In this document: positions 1 to 8,348 of the stretch, piece after piece
Layout of the letters: each line of letters begins with the position of its first letter
Position numbering within the stretch: the stretch's first letter is position 1
Assembly (NCBI RefSeq): GCF_010894455.1
Contig: NZ_JAAIXY010000006.1
Location: 310,001-374,000, forward strand
Source of the DNA: Myxococcus eversor
GTDB lineage: Bacteria; Myxococcota; Myxococcia; Myxococcales; Myxococcaceae
Length of the DNA: 64,000 nt
Reading direction: 5' to 3'
Translations under genes and position numbers: made by a program
Notes under the pieces: model-generated
Told to the model about the DNA's origin: nothing
Seen by the model: only the letters and a program-made list of their open reading frames with translations
The model's database searches: none

Positions 1-202
1 TCTTCCTGGTGGCACAGAAGGATGAGACGGGCGGGGGCCCGCCTCGCTCTTGGGAGACAGGGGCGTTGCCTCGGGGCCCCACAGCACCTTTGGCACGGTT
101 CCTGACAGCGAATTAGAGGGGAGCCGCGCACATCCGTCAAGGCGCCCTCTGGGGGCCCCCGACTCGCCAACCCGTTGAACAATCACGGGAAAAATGCGTG
201 CG
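1..202. other. Window edge, no gene recognised
   Basis: No open frame here looks like a real gene on either strand. It lies downstream of ribF, which is read leftward and stops at 203. A GC-rich imperfect inverted repeat near 30-45 could help end transcription but has no U tract. Any neighbouring gene lies outside the window. Confidence 0.5.
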
Positions 203-1132
203 TCATTCCCCGGCCCGCGCAATCACCGTGCGAGCGGCCTCCACGTCGCGTTTGATCTGCCCCGCCAGCTCCGCCACGGAGCCGAAGCGCTGCTCGGGGC
301 GCAGGCGTTCCAGGAACTGCACGCGCACCTCCCGCCCGTAGATATCCCCCGCGAAGTCCAGCAGGTGCGCCTCGATGGTGACCTCGGTGCCACCGAAAGT
401 CGGTTTGATTCCGATGTTGGCCGCCCCTCCGTGCCAGGTCCCCACGCCCTCGCCGGCGAGGAAGCGCACGCGGATGGCATAGACGCCCGGCGCGGGCCGC
501 AGCTCGTTCTGCGTGTCCACGTTGGCGGTGGGAAAGCCGATGGTCCGCCCCCGCCCCGCGCCCGCCACCACCATGCCATCCAAGTCAAACGGGCGGCCCA
601 ACAGCCGGCACGCGGCGGACACCCGTCCCTCCAGGATGTACTCGCGCACCCTCGAGGACGAGGCCACCACCCCGTCCACCGTGACGGGCGTCACCACGTG
701 GACGCGGGCGCCCCGTCGGGCCGCCGCCTCGCGCAGCGTCTCCACCTGGCCCGCGCGCGCCGCGCCGTACGTGAAGTCGCTGCCCACCACCACGTGCGCC
801 ACGCCGAGCGCGTCGAAGAGCGCGGCCTCGAAGTCCGCGGGCCCCGTGCGCGCGTAGTCGCGCGAGAAGGCCTGCACCACCGTGGCCTCCAGCCCCAGGT
901 CCGCGAGCAGCTCCAGGCGGCGGGGCAGGAGCGTAATCAGCTTGGGCGCCAGGTCCGGCTGGAGCACCTTGCCCGGGTGGGGGTTGAAGGTGAACGCCGC
1001 GGGGGAAGCGTGCTTGCGCGCCTCCGCGAAGAGGGCCTGGTGGCCCACGTGCACCCCGTCGAAGTTGCCCAGGGCGAGCGCCCGGCCGATCAGCGCCCGG
1101 CCCGCCTCCGCCACCGACTGGAAGACCTTCAT
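203..1132 (-). CDS. ribF: Bifunctional riboflavin kinase / FAD synthetase
   Basis: A 309-residue cytosolic enzyme that phosphorylates riboflavin to FMN and adenylates FMN to FAD. The N-terminal nucleotidyltransferase half carries the GNFDGVHVGH signature at residues 22-31. The C-terminal flavokinase half has GRGRTIGFPTANVD, the riboflavin kinase nucleotide loop, followed by the typical G-x-Y-A-I and IGIKPTF segments. Length is normal for the family (about 305-315). The ATG at 1132 was chosen because MKVFQS starts just before the first beta strand; the frame stays open far upstream but that part has no family character. It is divergent from trmB, 66 bp away. Confidence 0.95.
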   Translation of the reverse strand: MKVFQSVAEAGRALIGRALALGNFDGVHVGHQALFAEARKHASPAAFTFNPHPGKVLQPDLAPKLITLLPRRLELLADLGLEATVVQAFSRDYARTGPADFEAALFDALGVAHVVVGSDFTYGAARAGQVETLREAAARRGARVHVVTPVTVDGVVASSSRVREYILEGRVSAACRLLGRPFDLDGMVVAGAGRGRTIGFPTANVDTQNELRPAPGVYAIRVRFLAGEGVGTWHGGAANIGIKPTFGGTEVTIEAHLLDFAGDIYGREVRVQFLERLRPEQRFGSVAELAGQIKRDVEAARTVIARAGE

Positions 1133-1198
1133 GTCCCCCCTATACCAGTGTTTTTCCCTGGCCAGACCCCGCTTGCCCGTGCTTGGAGCGCCCTCCTC

Positions 1199-1819
1199 AT
1201 GCCACGCCCCCGCTTGCTGCCAGACCCCGTCGGCCTCCACCTCATCGCCCAGGAGACTCCTCCGGACTGGGACGCCGAGTTCGGCTTCCCCGGCCCCCTG
1301 GAGCTCGAAATCGGCTCCGGCGCCGGCGGCCACGCGCTGGAGTACTGCCGCCGCAACCCCACCGTCCGCTTCGTCGCCTTCGAGTGGCGCAAGAAGTACG
1401 CGCGCGACACCCAGGAGCGCGCCCAGAAGGCCGGGATGAAGAACCTGCGCGTCGTCGAGTCCGACGCCCGCTTCGCCGTCCCCCGCATCTTCGCGGACGG
1501 CTCGCTCTCCGCCATCCACCTCCAGTTCCCGGACCCCTGGTGGAAGCGCGCTCACGCCAAGCGCGCCGTCGTGCAGCCCGACTTCGCCGCCCTCCTGCTC
1601 GCCAAGCTCGCCCCCGGCGGCCGCTTCGACATGCGCACCGACGTCGAGGACCGCGCCCACAACATGCTTTCCATCCTGGAATCCGTGGGTTTCCACAACC
1701 CCTTGGGTTCCGGCGTTTTCCATCCCTATGACCCGGAGGAGGTGCCTTCGACGCGCGAGCGGCGGTATCTCACCTCGGGGGAGCCTGTGTACCGGGCCCG
1801 GCTCGTCAAACCCGCCTGA
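1199..1819 (+). CDS. trmB: tRNA (guanine-N7-)-methyltransferase
   Basis: A 206-residue SAM-dependent methyltransferase that makes m7G46 in the tRNA variable loop. The SAM-binding glycine motif EIGSGAGG is at residues 37-44, and the TrmB hallmark FPDPWWKRAHAKR at 110-122 carries the catalytic/tRNA-binding residues. The C-terminal STRERRY segment is also typical. The frame runs open upstream to 194, but that stretch is the antisense of ribF; the ATG at 1199 sits about 35 residues before motif I, as in known TrmB proteins. No strong ribosome-binding site is visible. Confidence 0.95.
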   Translation: MPRPRLLPDPVGLHLIAQETPPDWDAEFGFPGPLELEIGSGAGGHALEYCRRNPTVRFVAFEWRKKYARDTQERAQKAGMKNLRVVESDARFAVPRIFADGSLSAIHLQFPDPWWKRAHAKRAVVQPDFAALLLAKLAPGGRFDMRTDVEDRAHNMLSILESVGFHNPLGSGVFHPYDPEEVPSTRERRYLTSGEPVYRARLVKPA

Positions 1820-1927
1820 GCCTCCAGAAGACGGGGACTTACCCTCCCCCTTGGCTTCCTGGAGTCGTCGGGAGACAATCAGAAACATTCTGGCAGAGCG
1901 GGATGATTGCACTGGGGGCGCAACCGC

Positions 1928-2971
1928 ATGGCGGAGGGTGATTGGAAGAGGACGCCGGAGGTAGCCCGGCGGACGGGGTCGGGCGGCGAGCTGAGCGGCC
2001 GGACGGTGCTCATCGTCGACGATGACCCGGCACACGTGGCGCACGTGCGCGAGGGGCTGGCGCCGCGCGGGTACGTCTTCAAGGAAGCCCATGACGGGAC
2101 GCAGGCGCTGTCGGCCATTCGCGAGGCGAGGCCGGACCTCATCCTGATGGACGTGGAGATGCCGGGGCTGGGCGGCGTGGAGGTGTGCCGCATCATCAAG
2201 GCGAACTCCGGGGAGGAGGGCTTCGGCTTCATCCCGGTGATTCTGATGACGGCGCGGCAGGCGGCGGGAAAGGTGGAGGGGCTGGAGCTGGGGGCGGACG
2301 ACTACCTGGTGAAGCCGTTCGACATGCTGGAGCTGTCGGCGCGGGTGAAGTCGATGCTGCGGCTCAAGGCGCTCCAGGACGCGCTGGTGGAGAAGAACCG
2401 GGAGCTGGACAAGGCCAACAAGGAGCTGGCGCGGCGGCGCGAGGAGTTGCTCGCCTTGAGCCGCACGGACGCGCTCACGGGCCTGTTCAACCGGCGCTGC
2501 TTCGAGGAGCGGCTGGGCGACGAGTTCGCGCGCTCGCGGCGCTACCAGTCCCCGCTGTCGCTGGTGATGCTGGACATCGACCACTTCAAGCGCATCAACG
2601 ACACCTTCGGCCACCCCTTCGGGGACCAGGTGCTCAAGGCGGTGGCGCAGACGACGCGCTCGCGGCTGCGCGAAGTGGACGTGCTGGCGCGCTATGGCGG
2701 GGAGGAGTTCATCGCGCTCTTGCCGGAGACGGGGACGGCGGACGCGCTCAGGGTGTGCGAGCGCGTGCGCGAGGCCATCGCGGAGCTGCGGGTGGAGCAC
2801 GTGGGCGTGGACGGGAAGCGGCAGGAGGTGCGCCTGACGGCGTCGCTGGGCGTGGCCACGGTGCCCTCGGCGGACCTGGAGAGCTCGGAGGCGCTGCTGC
2901 GCGCGGCGGACGCGGCGCTCTACGGGGCCAAGGGAGCGGGGCGAAACCGTGTCCAGCAACACGTTCCGTGA
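1928..2971 (+). CDS. REC-GGDEF response-regulator diguanylate cyclase
   Basis: A 347-residue soluble regulator that should make cyclic di-GMP when phosphorylated. The receiver domain spans about 26-145, with the acidic DDD cluster at 31-33, phosphoacceptor Asp75 (LILMDVEMPG) and the conserved Lys in YLVKPF. A coiled linker follows (about 150-180). The GGDEF domain has an intact GGEEF active site at 257-261 and an RxxD product-inhibition site at 248-251, exactly five residues upstream, so feedback inhibition is expected. No histidine kinase gene is adjacent. The ATG at 1928 is preferred over TTG at 1907. The architecture matches myxobacterial cyclases such as DmxB, but I cannot assign it to that orthologue. 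Confidence 0.93.
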   Translation: MAEGDWKRTPEVARRTGSGGELSGRTVLIVDDDPAHVAHVREGLAPRGYVFKEAHDGTQALSAIREARPDLILMDVEMPGLGGVEVCRIIKANSGEEGFGFIPVILMTARQAAGKVEGLELGADDYLVKPFDMLELSARVKSMLRLKALQDALVEKNRELDKANKELARRREELLALSRTDALTGLFNRRCFEERLGDEFARSRRYQSPLSLVMLDIDHFKRINDTFGHPFGDQVLKAVAQTTRSRLREVDVLARYGGEEFIALLPETGTADALRVCERVREAIAELRVEHVGVDGKRQEVRLTASLGVATVPSADLESSEALLRAADAALYGAKGAGRNRVQQHVP

Positions 2972-3026
2972 GGTGGACGCACCCAAGGCTTTCCCCCGGC
3001 GCCGCTTTGACCTAAACCCCACCCCC

Positions 3027-3443
3027 ATGCGCCTGACCGCGACGATGCCCTGGTTGCTGGCCCTGCTCCTGGTGGGCGTGGCCGGCTGCAACCAGCCCCG
3101 CTTCGGCACACCGCAAGATGCGTATACGTCCTTCCACCGGCTGGTGAAGCGCGGCGAGTTCCGCGCGGCCTGGGGCGCCTTGTCCCAGCCCACCCAGACG
3201 GCCCTGACGAAGCGGGCCCAGGCGGTGGCTGACGCCTCCGGGGGCGCGGTGAAACCCGAGCCCCTGGGCCTCTTCTTCGCGAATGTCCCCCCTCCTCCGG
3301 ATGTTACGGAGGTCTCCCTGGTCCGGGAGGCGAACGACGAGGCGACCGTGCTCGTTCGCTCGTCAGGCAGCACCCACGAGGTCCGGATGGTCCGTGAGCC
3401 GTCTGGGTGGAAAGTGGACCTCTCAGCCTCCCTCCAGCCGTGA
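3027..3443 (+). CDS. Small lipoprotein, NTF2/DUF4878-like
   Basis: A 138-residue predicted lipoprotein. A hydrophobic leader ends in the lipobox VAGC with Cys21 as the lipidation site. The mature part starts with a helix of the kind 'TPQDAYTSFHRLVKRGEFRAAW', typical of DUF4878/NTF2-like small periplasmic lipoproteins, and ends with beta strands that contain a VRMVREPSGWKVDL segment. The ATG at 3027 is chosen because it precedes the signal peptide directly; the frame is open 26 codons further upstream without signal character. Function is unknown. It sits between the cyclase and the Hfq-like gene, all on the same strand. Confidence 0.75.
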   Translation: MRLTATMPWLLALLLVGVAGCNQPRFGTPQDAYTSFHRLVKRGEFRAAWGALSQPTQTALTKRAQAVADASGGAVKPEPLGLFFANVPPPPDVTEVSLVREANDEATVLVRSSGSTHEVRMVREPSGWKVDLSASLQP

Positions 3444-3486
3444 AGCCGGGCATGCTCGGGCTCCTCGCATCAGGTAACGTACGACT

Positions 3487-4689
3487 GTGAACGATCGGAA
3501 GACACGGCGGGTGGTTCCCGCGGTCGAAGTCATCCGGCGGCCGGCCTCGACGCCCGGCAGCGCCGCCCAGACTCCGTCCCCCTCGGAATCCGCCCCTCCG
3601 GCGCCCACACCGCGCCCCACGCCCACGCCCCGGCCTGCCGCCGGCATGGCGCCCTCCACCCCGCCCGCCCCCCGGCCCGCGGGAGTGAATCCCGCGCCCC
3701 GTCCCGCCGCCCCCACGGCGACGGCCCCGGCCACCCCCCCGGCGCTCCCGCCCACTCCCCGGCCCGCCGGCGTGGCTCCCGCCCCCTCGCCGCGTCCGGC
3801 GGGGGTGACACCCGGCGCCCGTCCGATGGCACCGCGAGCACCCGGAGGACCCGGCGGACCCGGTGCCCGTCCAGGAGGCTTCGGTGGCCGGCCCGGAGGC
3901 TTCCGCTCCTCCACGCCGCGGCCTCCGCCCACGCCCGAGCAGATCCTCGCGCTGGCGCAGCGCGAGCATGTGCCCGCGCGCATCGCCAAGGGTGAGCTGG
4001 AAGGGAAGATGAAGGCGCGCATCTGGCGCAAGCTGCACGCCGAGGAGGCGAAGCGCTTCGACCAGGTCTACGAGCTGATGGGCCAGACGCCGGACCTGTC
4101 GCTGGGGGATGCCTTCGGCGTGCTCCAGAGCGGCATGACGGTGGCGGAGTTCATGGCGCGCAAGGAGCGCACCCAGCGCAAGGCGGCCATCAAGCAGGCG
4201 CGCGGCGAGGTGGACAACGCCGTGGTAGCGGAGCTGCTCGGCGGCTTCATCTCCGGCAAGGTAGAGGTGTCCGTCGTCCTGGCGGAGCGCTCGCTGCTGG
4301 ACACGCTCGTCGCCGAGGAGCCCATCGCCTTCACGCTGGAGCGCACCGGGCGGCTGGAGAAGCTGCAGGTGGTGCTGCTGGCGCGCCGCGCCGAGTGGGA
4401 GCGACTGCTGCCGAGCCTGGAGCGCGATGCCAAGCTGACGCAGAAGCCGTCCACGGTGGCGCGTCAGCCGGACAAGCGTCCGTACTCGGACCCGCGCGCG
4501 TTCCTGGACCACCTGGGCGACACGGTGAAGCTGGTGCTGCGCAACGGCATCACCCTCCAGCTCCCGCTGATGCACGTGGGCCGGTTCGACCTGCTGCTGG
4601 GTGAGCCGGGCCACGAGGTCTTCGTCCCACTCCACGCCCTGCTCAAGTTCGAGCCGGGTCCCTCGAGCGCTCCCGCCGACGAGGCCTGA
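3487..4689 (+). CDS. Proline-rich protein with C-terminal Hfq/Sm-like domain
   Basis: A 400-residue protein with three parts. Residues 1 to about 150 are low-complexity Pro/Ala/Arg/Gly with repeated PRPAG(V) units and are surely disordered. Residues about 155-320 are helical and charged (an IARIAKGELEGK-type segment, then an RKAAIKQARGEV helix). Residues about 336-388 read like an Hfq core: a DP start, VKLVLRNGITLQL from residue 347, then GRFDLLLG, VFVPLHALLKFEP and an acidic tail. The NGI-LQ, F-x-LL and HA spacing all match the Sm1 and Sm2 motifs of Hfq. GTG start at 3487, 43 bp after the lipoprotein. The RNA-binding role is inference from the fold match. Confidence 0.7.
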   Translation: MNDRKTRRVVPAVEVIRRPASTPGSAAQTPSPSESAPPAPTPRPTPTPRPAAGMAPSTPPAPRPAGVNPAPRPAAPTATAPATPPALPPTPRPAGVAPAPSPRPAGVTPGARPMAPRAPGGPGGPGARPGGFGGRPGGFRSSTPRPPPTPEQILALAQREHVPARIAKGELEGKMKARIWRKLHAEEAKRFDQVYELMGQTPDLSLGDAFGVLQSGMTVAEFMARKERTQRKAAIKQARGEVDNAVVAELLGGFISGKVEVSVVLAERSLLDTLVAEEPIAFTLERTGRLEKLQVVLLARRAEWERLLPSLERDAKLTQKPSTVARQPDKRPYSDPRAFLDHLGDTVKLVLRNGITLQLPLMHVGRFDLLLGEPGHEVFVPLHALLKFEPGPSSAPADEA

Positions 4690-4756
4690 GGGCCCTGAAG
4701 TCGGGGGCGCAGGCCCCTCTCAACTCCGCCAATCCTTCGTTCGCTCGAGGCACCGC

Positions 4757-5179
4757 ATGCGCCCCTTCTTCTCCCGCATCATCAAGCCCTGGCTCGCGCT
4801 GGCCGCGACAGCCGCCATGGTGGGTGCCACGCAGCAGGGGTGCACCAAGGGCGCGCCCGCCGCGGCCGAGACTCCCGCCGCGCCCACCGTCCCCGAGAAG
4901 CGGGAGAACGGCGTGCGAGTGGTGGAGCTGACGGTGACGGAGAAGGGCTACGAGCCCAGCCCCGTGACGCTGAAGAAGGGCGAGCCGGTGAAGCTGGTGG
5001 TGACGCGCACGACGGACCAGACATGCGCCACCGAGGTGGTGATGGACGGCTACGACATCAACACGCCGCTGCCGCTCAACCAGCCGGTGGACATCTCCTT
5101 CACACCCAAGGAGTCCGGAAAACTCGTCTACGGGTGTGCCATGGGGAAGATGATTTCCGGCGTTTTCCTGGTGGACTGA
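4757..5179 (+). CDS. Secreted cupredoxin-like copper protein
   Basis: A 140-residue exported protein with a cupredoxin fold (Cupredoxin_1 / plastocyanin-like type). The N-terminus is a signal sequence followed by Cys29; the preceding residues TQQG do not fit a good lipobox, so lipidation is uncertain. The mature domain has VVELTVTEKGYEPSPVTL, then the likely copper ligands Cys90 (in QTCATEVV), Cys127, Met129 and Met132 (in YGCAMGKM). A similar domain occurs in copper-trafficking proteins and beside copper ATPases, but no copper transporter is in this window. ATG at 4757 follows the Hfq-like gene by 67 bp. Confidence 0.8.
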   Translation: MRPFFSRIIKPWLALAATAAMVGATQQGCTKGAPAAAETPAAPTVPEKRENGVRVVELTVTEKGYEPSPVTLKKGEPVKLVVTRTTDQTCATEVVMDGYDINTPLPLNQPVDISFTPKESGKLVYGCAMGKMISGVFLVD

Positions 5180-5235
5180 AGACGTAGGCCGAAATCTGGG
5201 CAGCGCGCGGGGAAGCGTTAGTCTCCCGGCCCTGC

Positions 5236-8181
5236 ATGGGCGGCGCGGCGGAGCTCTTCACGCGGCATGTGTTTCTCGACCTCGAAACCACGGGGTTGGA
5301 TCCACGTGCCGACGAAATCATCGAGCTGGGGTGTCTCTTCTTCGAGAACGGACGCGAGGTGGACCGCTTCGCGCGGCTCTACTCGGCGTCGCGGCCCCTG
5401 CCTCTCACCATCCGGCGGCTGACGGGCCTGACGGACGCGGACCTCGCGGGCCGGCCCCGTTTCGGGACTGACATCGAGGAGCTGCGAAGTCGGCTCACGG
5501 GCTGGACGGTGGTGGCGCACAACGCACCGTTCGAGAAGGGCTTCCTGCCGGACTTGCTGGGCCCCATCCGCGCGCCGGTGCTCGACTCGTGCGAGTTGAT
5601 GCACTACCTGCACCCGGAGCTGACCAGCCACTCGCTGGAGTCGCTGCTGCGCTGGGCCGGGCTGGGCATCCGCCAGCCGCACCGCGCGCTGTCCGACTGC
5701 GAGGCGGTGCATGCCGTGCTCGTGCAGACGATGGACCGCTTCGTGCGCGAGGGCCGGGGCGAGGATGTCTCGGACCTGCTGGCCACGTTGGACCCCCGGG
5801 CCGCGCGGCGACTGGGCCTTCCGGAGACGGACGGCGGCGCGTTCGACTACGAGGAGTGGCCGCTGCTGGAGCTGCTGTCGCGACTGAGCGAGGCCTGTCG
5901 TGCCGCTCCCGCGTCGCTGGCCCTGGAGACTCAAGGGTTCCTGCGCGGGAAGCCCGAGCGGCGACGCGCGGCGGGTGTCCCGTCCCTCCCCGAGCCGGAG
6001 GCCGAGGCGCCGGTGCATCCGGTGCGGGCCGAGGAAGTGACGGCGGTGCTGGGTGCGGGCGGTGCGCTGGAGCGGATGGAGGAAGGATTCAGGAGTCGGG
6101 CCGCGCAGCTCGAGATGGCGCAGGCGGTGGCGCGCGCGCTGTCGGACGGTGAGCAGGTGGCGGTGGAGGCGGGCACGGGGACGGGCAAGTCGCTCGCGTA
6201 CCTGACACCCGCGGCCCTCTTCGCCGCGCGCAACGGGCGCAAGGTGGGCGTGGCTCCGCACACGAAGACGCTCCAGGACCAGTTGCTGGAGAAGGACCTG
6301 CCCCGGCTCCACAAGGCGATGGGCGGAACCTTCGGCTACGCGCTGCTCAAGGGACAGTCGAACTACCTGTGCCGACGTCGCGCGCTGGAGGCCACTCGCG
6401 TGGAGCCGGGCATGGGGCACTCCGCGCGCGCGCCTCGCGCGTACCTGCGCGCGTACCTGCGCCGCAGCGTGGATGGCGACATGGACCGGCTGAGCCACTG
6501 GTTCCGCGAGCGCTTCCCCGTGCTGATGGGCCTGACGCCCGCGGTGCGCTCCGAGGCCGCGACGACGCTCGGCGAGAAGTGCCCGCACTACCACCGTTGC
6601 TTCTACCACTCGGCGGTGGCCCAGGCGCGTGAGGCGGACGTGCTGGTCATCAACCAGTCGCTCGCCTTCGCGTGGCCCGCGCGCTACCCGAAGCTGGAGC
6701 ACCTGGTCCTCGACGAGGCACACGAGGTGGAGGACGTGGCCACCACGGCCCTCACCGTGGAGCTGTCGGACCTCGCGTTCCAGCGGCTCACCGAGCGACT
6801 GCACGGACGCGATGGACGCCACGGCCTCTTCGCGGAGCTGCGCCGGGCCCTTTCGGCGTCGCGTCGCGAGGAGTCGCGCGCGTTGATGGGCCAGGTGGAG
6901 GACGCGCTGCGCCGGCTGATGGATGAGGCGCGGGATTTGGGCGCCCGGGTGACGGAGCTGTGTGAGCCCTCGGCCACCACCGCGGGCGAGGACCCCGACG
7001 AGGGCGCGTATGCCCCGGAGCTGCGCGTGACGGAGGCGGTGCGCGCGCTGCCCACGTGGGAGCCGGTGCGCGACGGATTGGAGCTGGTGCGCGGCGCGCT
7101 GCAGGCGCTGCACACGCTGCTCGCGGTGCGAGTGCTGGAAGCGCTGCCGGAGCTCGCCACGAGGATGCCCCCGCTGGAGCGCGAGCTGTCCGGAGCCACC
7201 ACGGAGCTGGGCGAGCTGGCGACGCTGGCGCAGGAGCTCTCGGGCGAAGCAGCGGCGGGGCGGTGCTACTCCGCGACGGCCGAGCCTCGGCGGCAGCGCT
7301 GGAGCGTGGGTGCGCAGCCGGTGGATGTGTCCTTCCATGTGTCGCGCGACTTCGCGGCGAACAAGCGCGCGCTGGTGCTGACGTCGGCCACGCTGGGGCC
7401 CACGAGCCAGGGCTCGGGGACGCCCTTCGTGTTGAAGCGACTGGGGTTGGATGGACGCGGCGACCGGCCCGCGCCACGGCTGCTGCGCGCACCCTCCCCC
7501 TTCCAGCTCCATGAGCAGGCGTTGGTGGTGCTCGTCACCGATGCGCCGCGCGCGCACGAGGAGGCCTTCATCGACTGGGCCGCGACGCGGATTTCGGGCC
7601 TCGCGCAGACGATGGGTGGACGGCTGCTGGGCCTGTTCGCTTCCACGCGGCGCATGGAGCGCGTGGGCGCGGAGGCGCGGACTCGATTGGAGCCGCTGGG
7701 CATCGAAGTACTGCGGCAGTCGCGTGGGCACAGTCGCTCGCTGGCGGCCCGGCAGGAGCGCGACACGGGCACGGTGCTGCTGGGCACCAAGAGCTTCTGG
7801 CAGGGCGTGGATATCCCCGGCCGAGGCGTGGGCTGCGTCTTCATCGACAAGCTTCCGCTGGAGCCCGCGCTGCGCCCGCTGGTGGCCGCGCGCGAAGAGC
7901 CGCTGTCCCGCTCTGGTGGCGAGTACCAGGGCTTCCTCCAGTACCGACTGCCGCGCGCGTTGCTGCTCCTGCGTCAGGGCGTGGGTCGACTCATCCGCTC
8001 CACCACGGACCGAGGCGTCGTCATCGTCGCGGACCCGGGCCACCCGAGCTACCGCGCGCACCTCATGGAAGCGCTCGACGGCTATCGCGTGGAGGCGCTG
8101 CCGTGGGCCCAGGCGCGCCTGCGCATCCATGCGGTGCTCAAGCAGACAGGGCTCACCGTGGACGTGGCCTCACCACCGTGA
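5236..8181 (+). CDS. dinG: DnaQ-like exonuclease fused to DinG-family helicase
   Basis: A 981-residue fusion. Residues 1-170 are a DEDDh 3'-5' exonuclease: FLDLETTGL with Asp15 and Glu17, AHNAPFEKGF, and HRALSDCEA. The rest is an XPD/DinG superfamily 2 helicase: Walker A AGTGTGKS near residue 312, DEAH box near 491, GTKSFWQGVDIPG and the motif VI QGVGRLIRS near the C-terminus. Fe-S ligands are Cys379, Cys449 and Cys455, but the position matching the fourth cysteine (in the C-LGxxC pattern) is Thr444. Such fusions unwind R-loops and D-loops or process repair intermediates. Start ATG at 5236 lies directly before the first exonuclease strand. Confidence 0.92.
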   Translation: MGGAAELFTRHVFLDLETTGLDPRADEIIELGCLFFENGREVDRFARLYSASRPLPLTIRRLTGLTDADLAGRPRFGTDIEELRSRLTGWTVVAHNAPFEKGFLPDLLGPIRAPVLDSCELMHYLHPELTSHSLESLLRWAGLGIRQPHRALSDCEAVHAVLVQTMDRFVREGRGEDVSDLLATLDPRAARRLGLPETDGGAFDYEEWPLLELLSRLSEACRAAPASLALETQGFLRGKPERRRAAGVPSLPEPEAEAPVHPVRAEEVTAVLGAGGALERMEEGFRSRAAQLEMAQAVARALSDGEQVAVEAGTGTGKSLAYLTPAALFAARNGRKVGVAPHTKTLQDQLLEKDLPRLHKAMGGTFGYALLKGQSNYLCRRRALEATRVEPGMGHSARAPRAYLRAYLRRSVDGDMDRLSHWFRERFPVLMGLTPAVRSEAATTLGEKCPHYHRCFYHSAVAQAREADVLVINQSLAFAWPARYPKLEHLVLDEAHEVEDVATTALTVELSDLAFQRLTERLHGRDGRHGLFAELRRALSASRREESRALMGQVEDALRRLMDEARDLGARVTELCEPSATTAGEDPDEGAYAPELRVTEAVRALPTWEPVRDGLELVRGALQALHTLLAVRVLEALPELATRMPPLERELSGATTELGELATLAQELSGEAAAGRCYSATAEPRRQRWSVGAQPVDVSFHVSRDFAANKRALVLTSATLGPTSQGSGTPFVLKRLGLDGRGDRPAPRLLRAPSPFQLHEQALVVLVTDAPRAHEEAFIDWAATRISGLAQTMGGRLLGLFASTRRMERVGAEARTRLEPLGIEVLRQSRGHSRSLAARQERDTGTVLLGTKSFWQGVDIPGRGVGCVFIDKLPLEPALRPLVAAREEPLSRSGGEYQGFLQYRLPRALLLLRQGVGRLIRSTTDRGVVIVADPGHPSYRAHLMEALDGYRVEALPWAQARLRIHAVLKQTGLTVDVASPP

Positions 8182-8189
8182 GGCTTCAC

Positions 8190-8209
8190 AAGTCCGCTCC
8201 CGTGGACTT
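8190..8209 (+). terminator. Small stem-loop after dinG
   Basis: A perfect 6-bp stem (AAGTCC / GGACTT) with an 8-nt loop begins nine bases after the dinG stop codon. There is only a short pyrimidine tail, so it may be a weak terminator or an mRNA 3'-end structure. Confidence 0.3.
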
Positions 8210-8348
8210 CTTCATGGAGTCCTGGGACACGGTTCACGCGCATTGCTCGATTCCTGCTTCGCGACACGCGCGGAAGTGCATGGCGCACGCCTTGCGCATC
8301 CACCTCGGGCATTGACGCGCGAGGCTGCCGACCCCACGCTTTCGGCGC

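Noticed and set aside
99-116. Possible sigma-54 promoter (TGGCACGGTTCCTGAC)
   Set aside because: The -24 half fits but the -12 half does not contain GC at the right spacing.
1891-1910. Possible sigma-54 promoter before the cyclase gene
   Set aside because: GG to GC spacing is five bases too long.
203-3373. 1056-codon open frame on the minus strand
   Set aside because: Only 203-1132 has family character (ribF); the rest is the antisense of trmB, the cyclase gene and the small lipoprotein gene, and is Arg/His/Leu-rich.
4757-4843. Lipobox for the cupredoxin protein
   Set aside because: Residues before Cys29 are QQG, which do not fit the lipobox; kept as a plain exported protein.
5218-8130. 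970-codon minus-strand frame opposite dinG
   Set aside because: High-GC shadow with Arg/Gln/His-rich composition and no motif.
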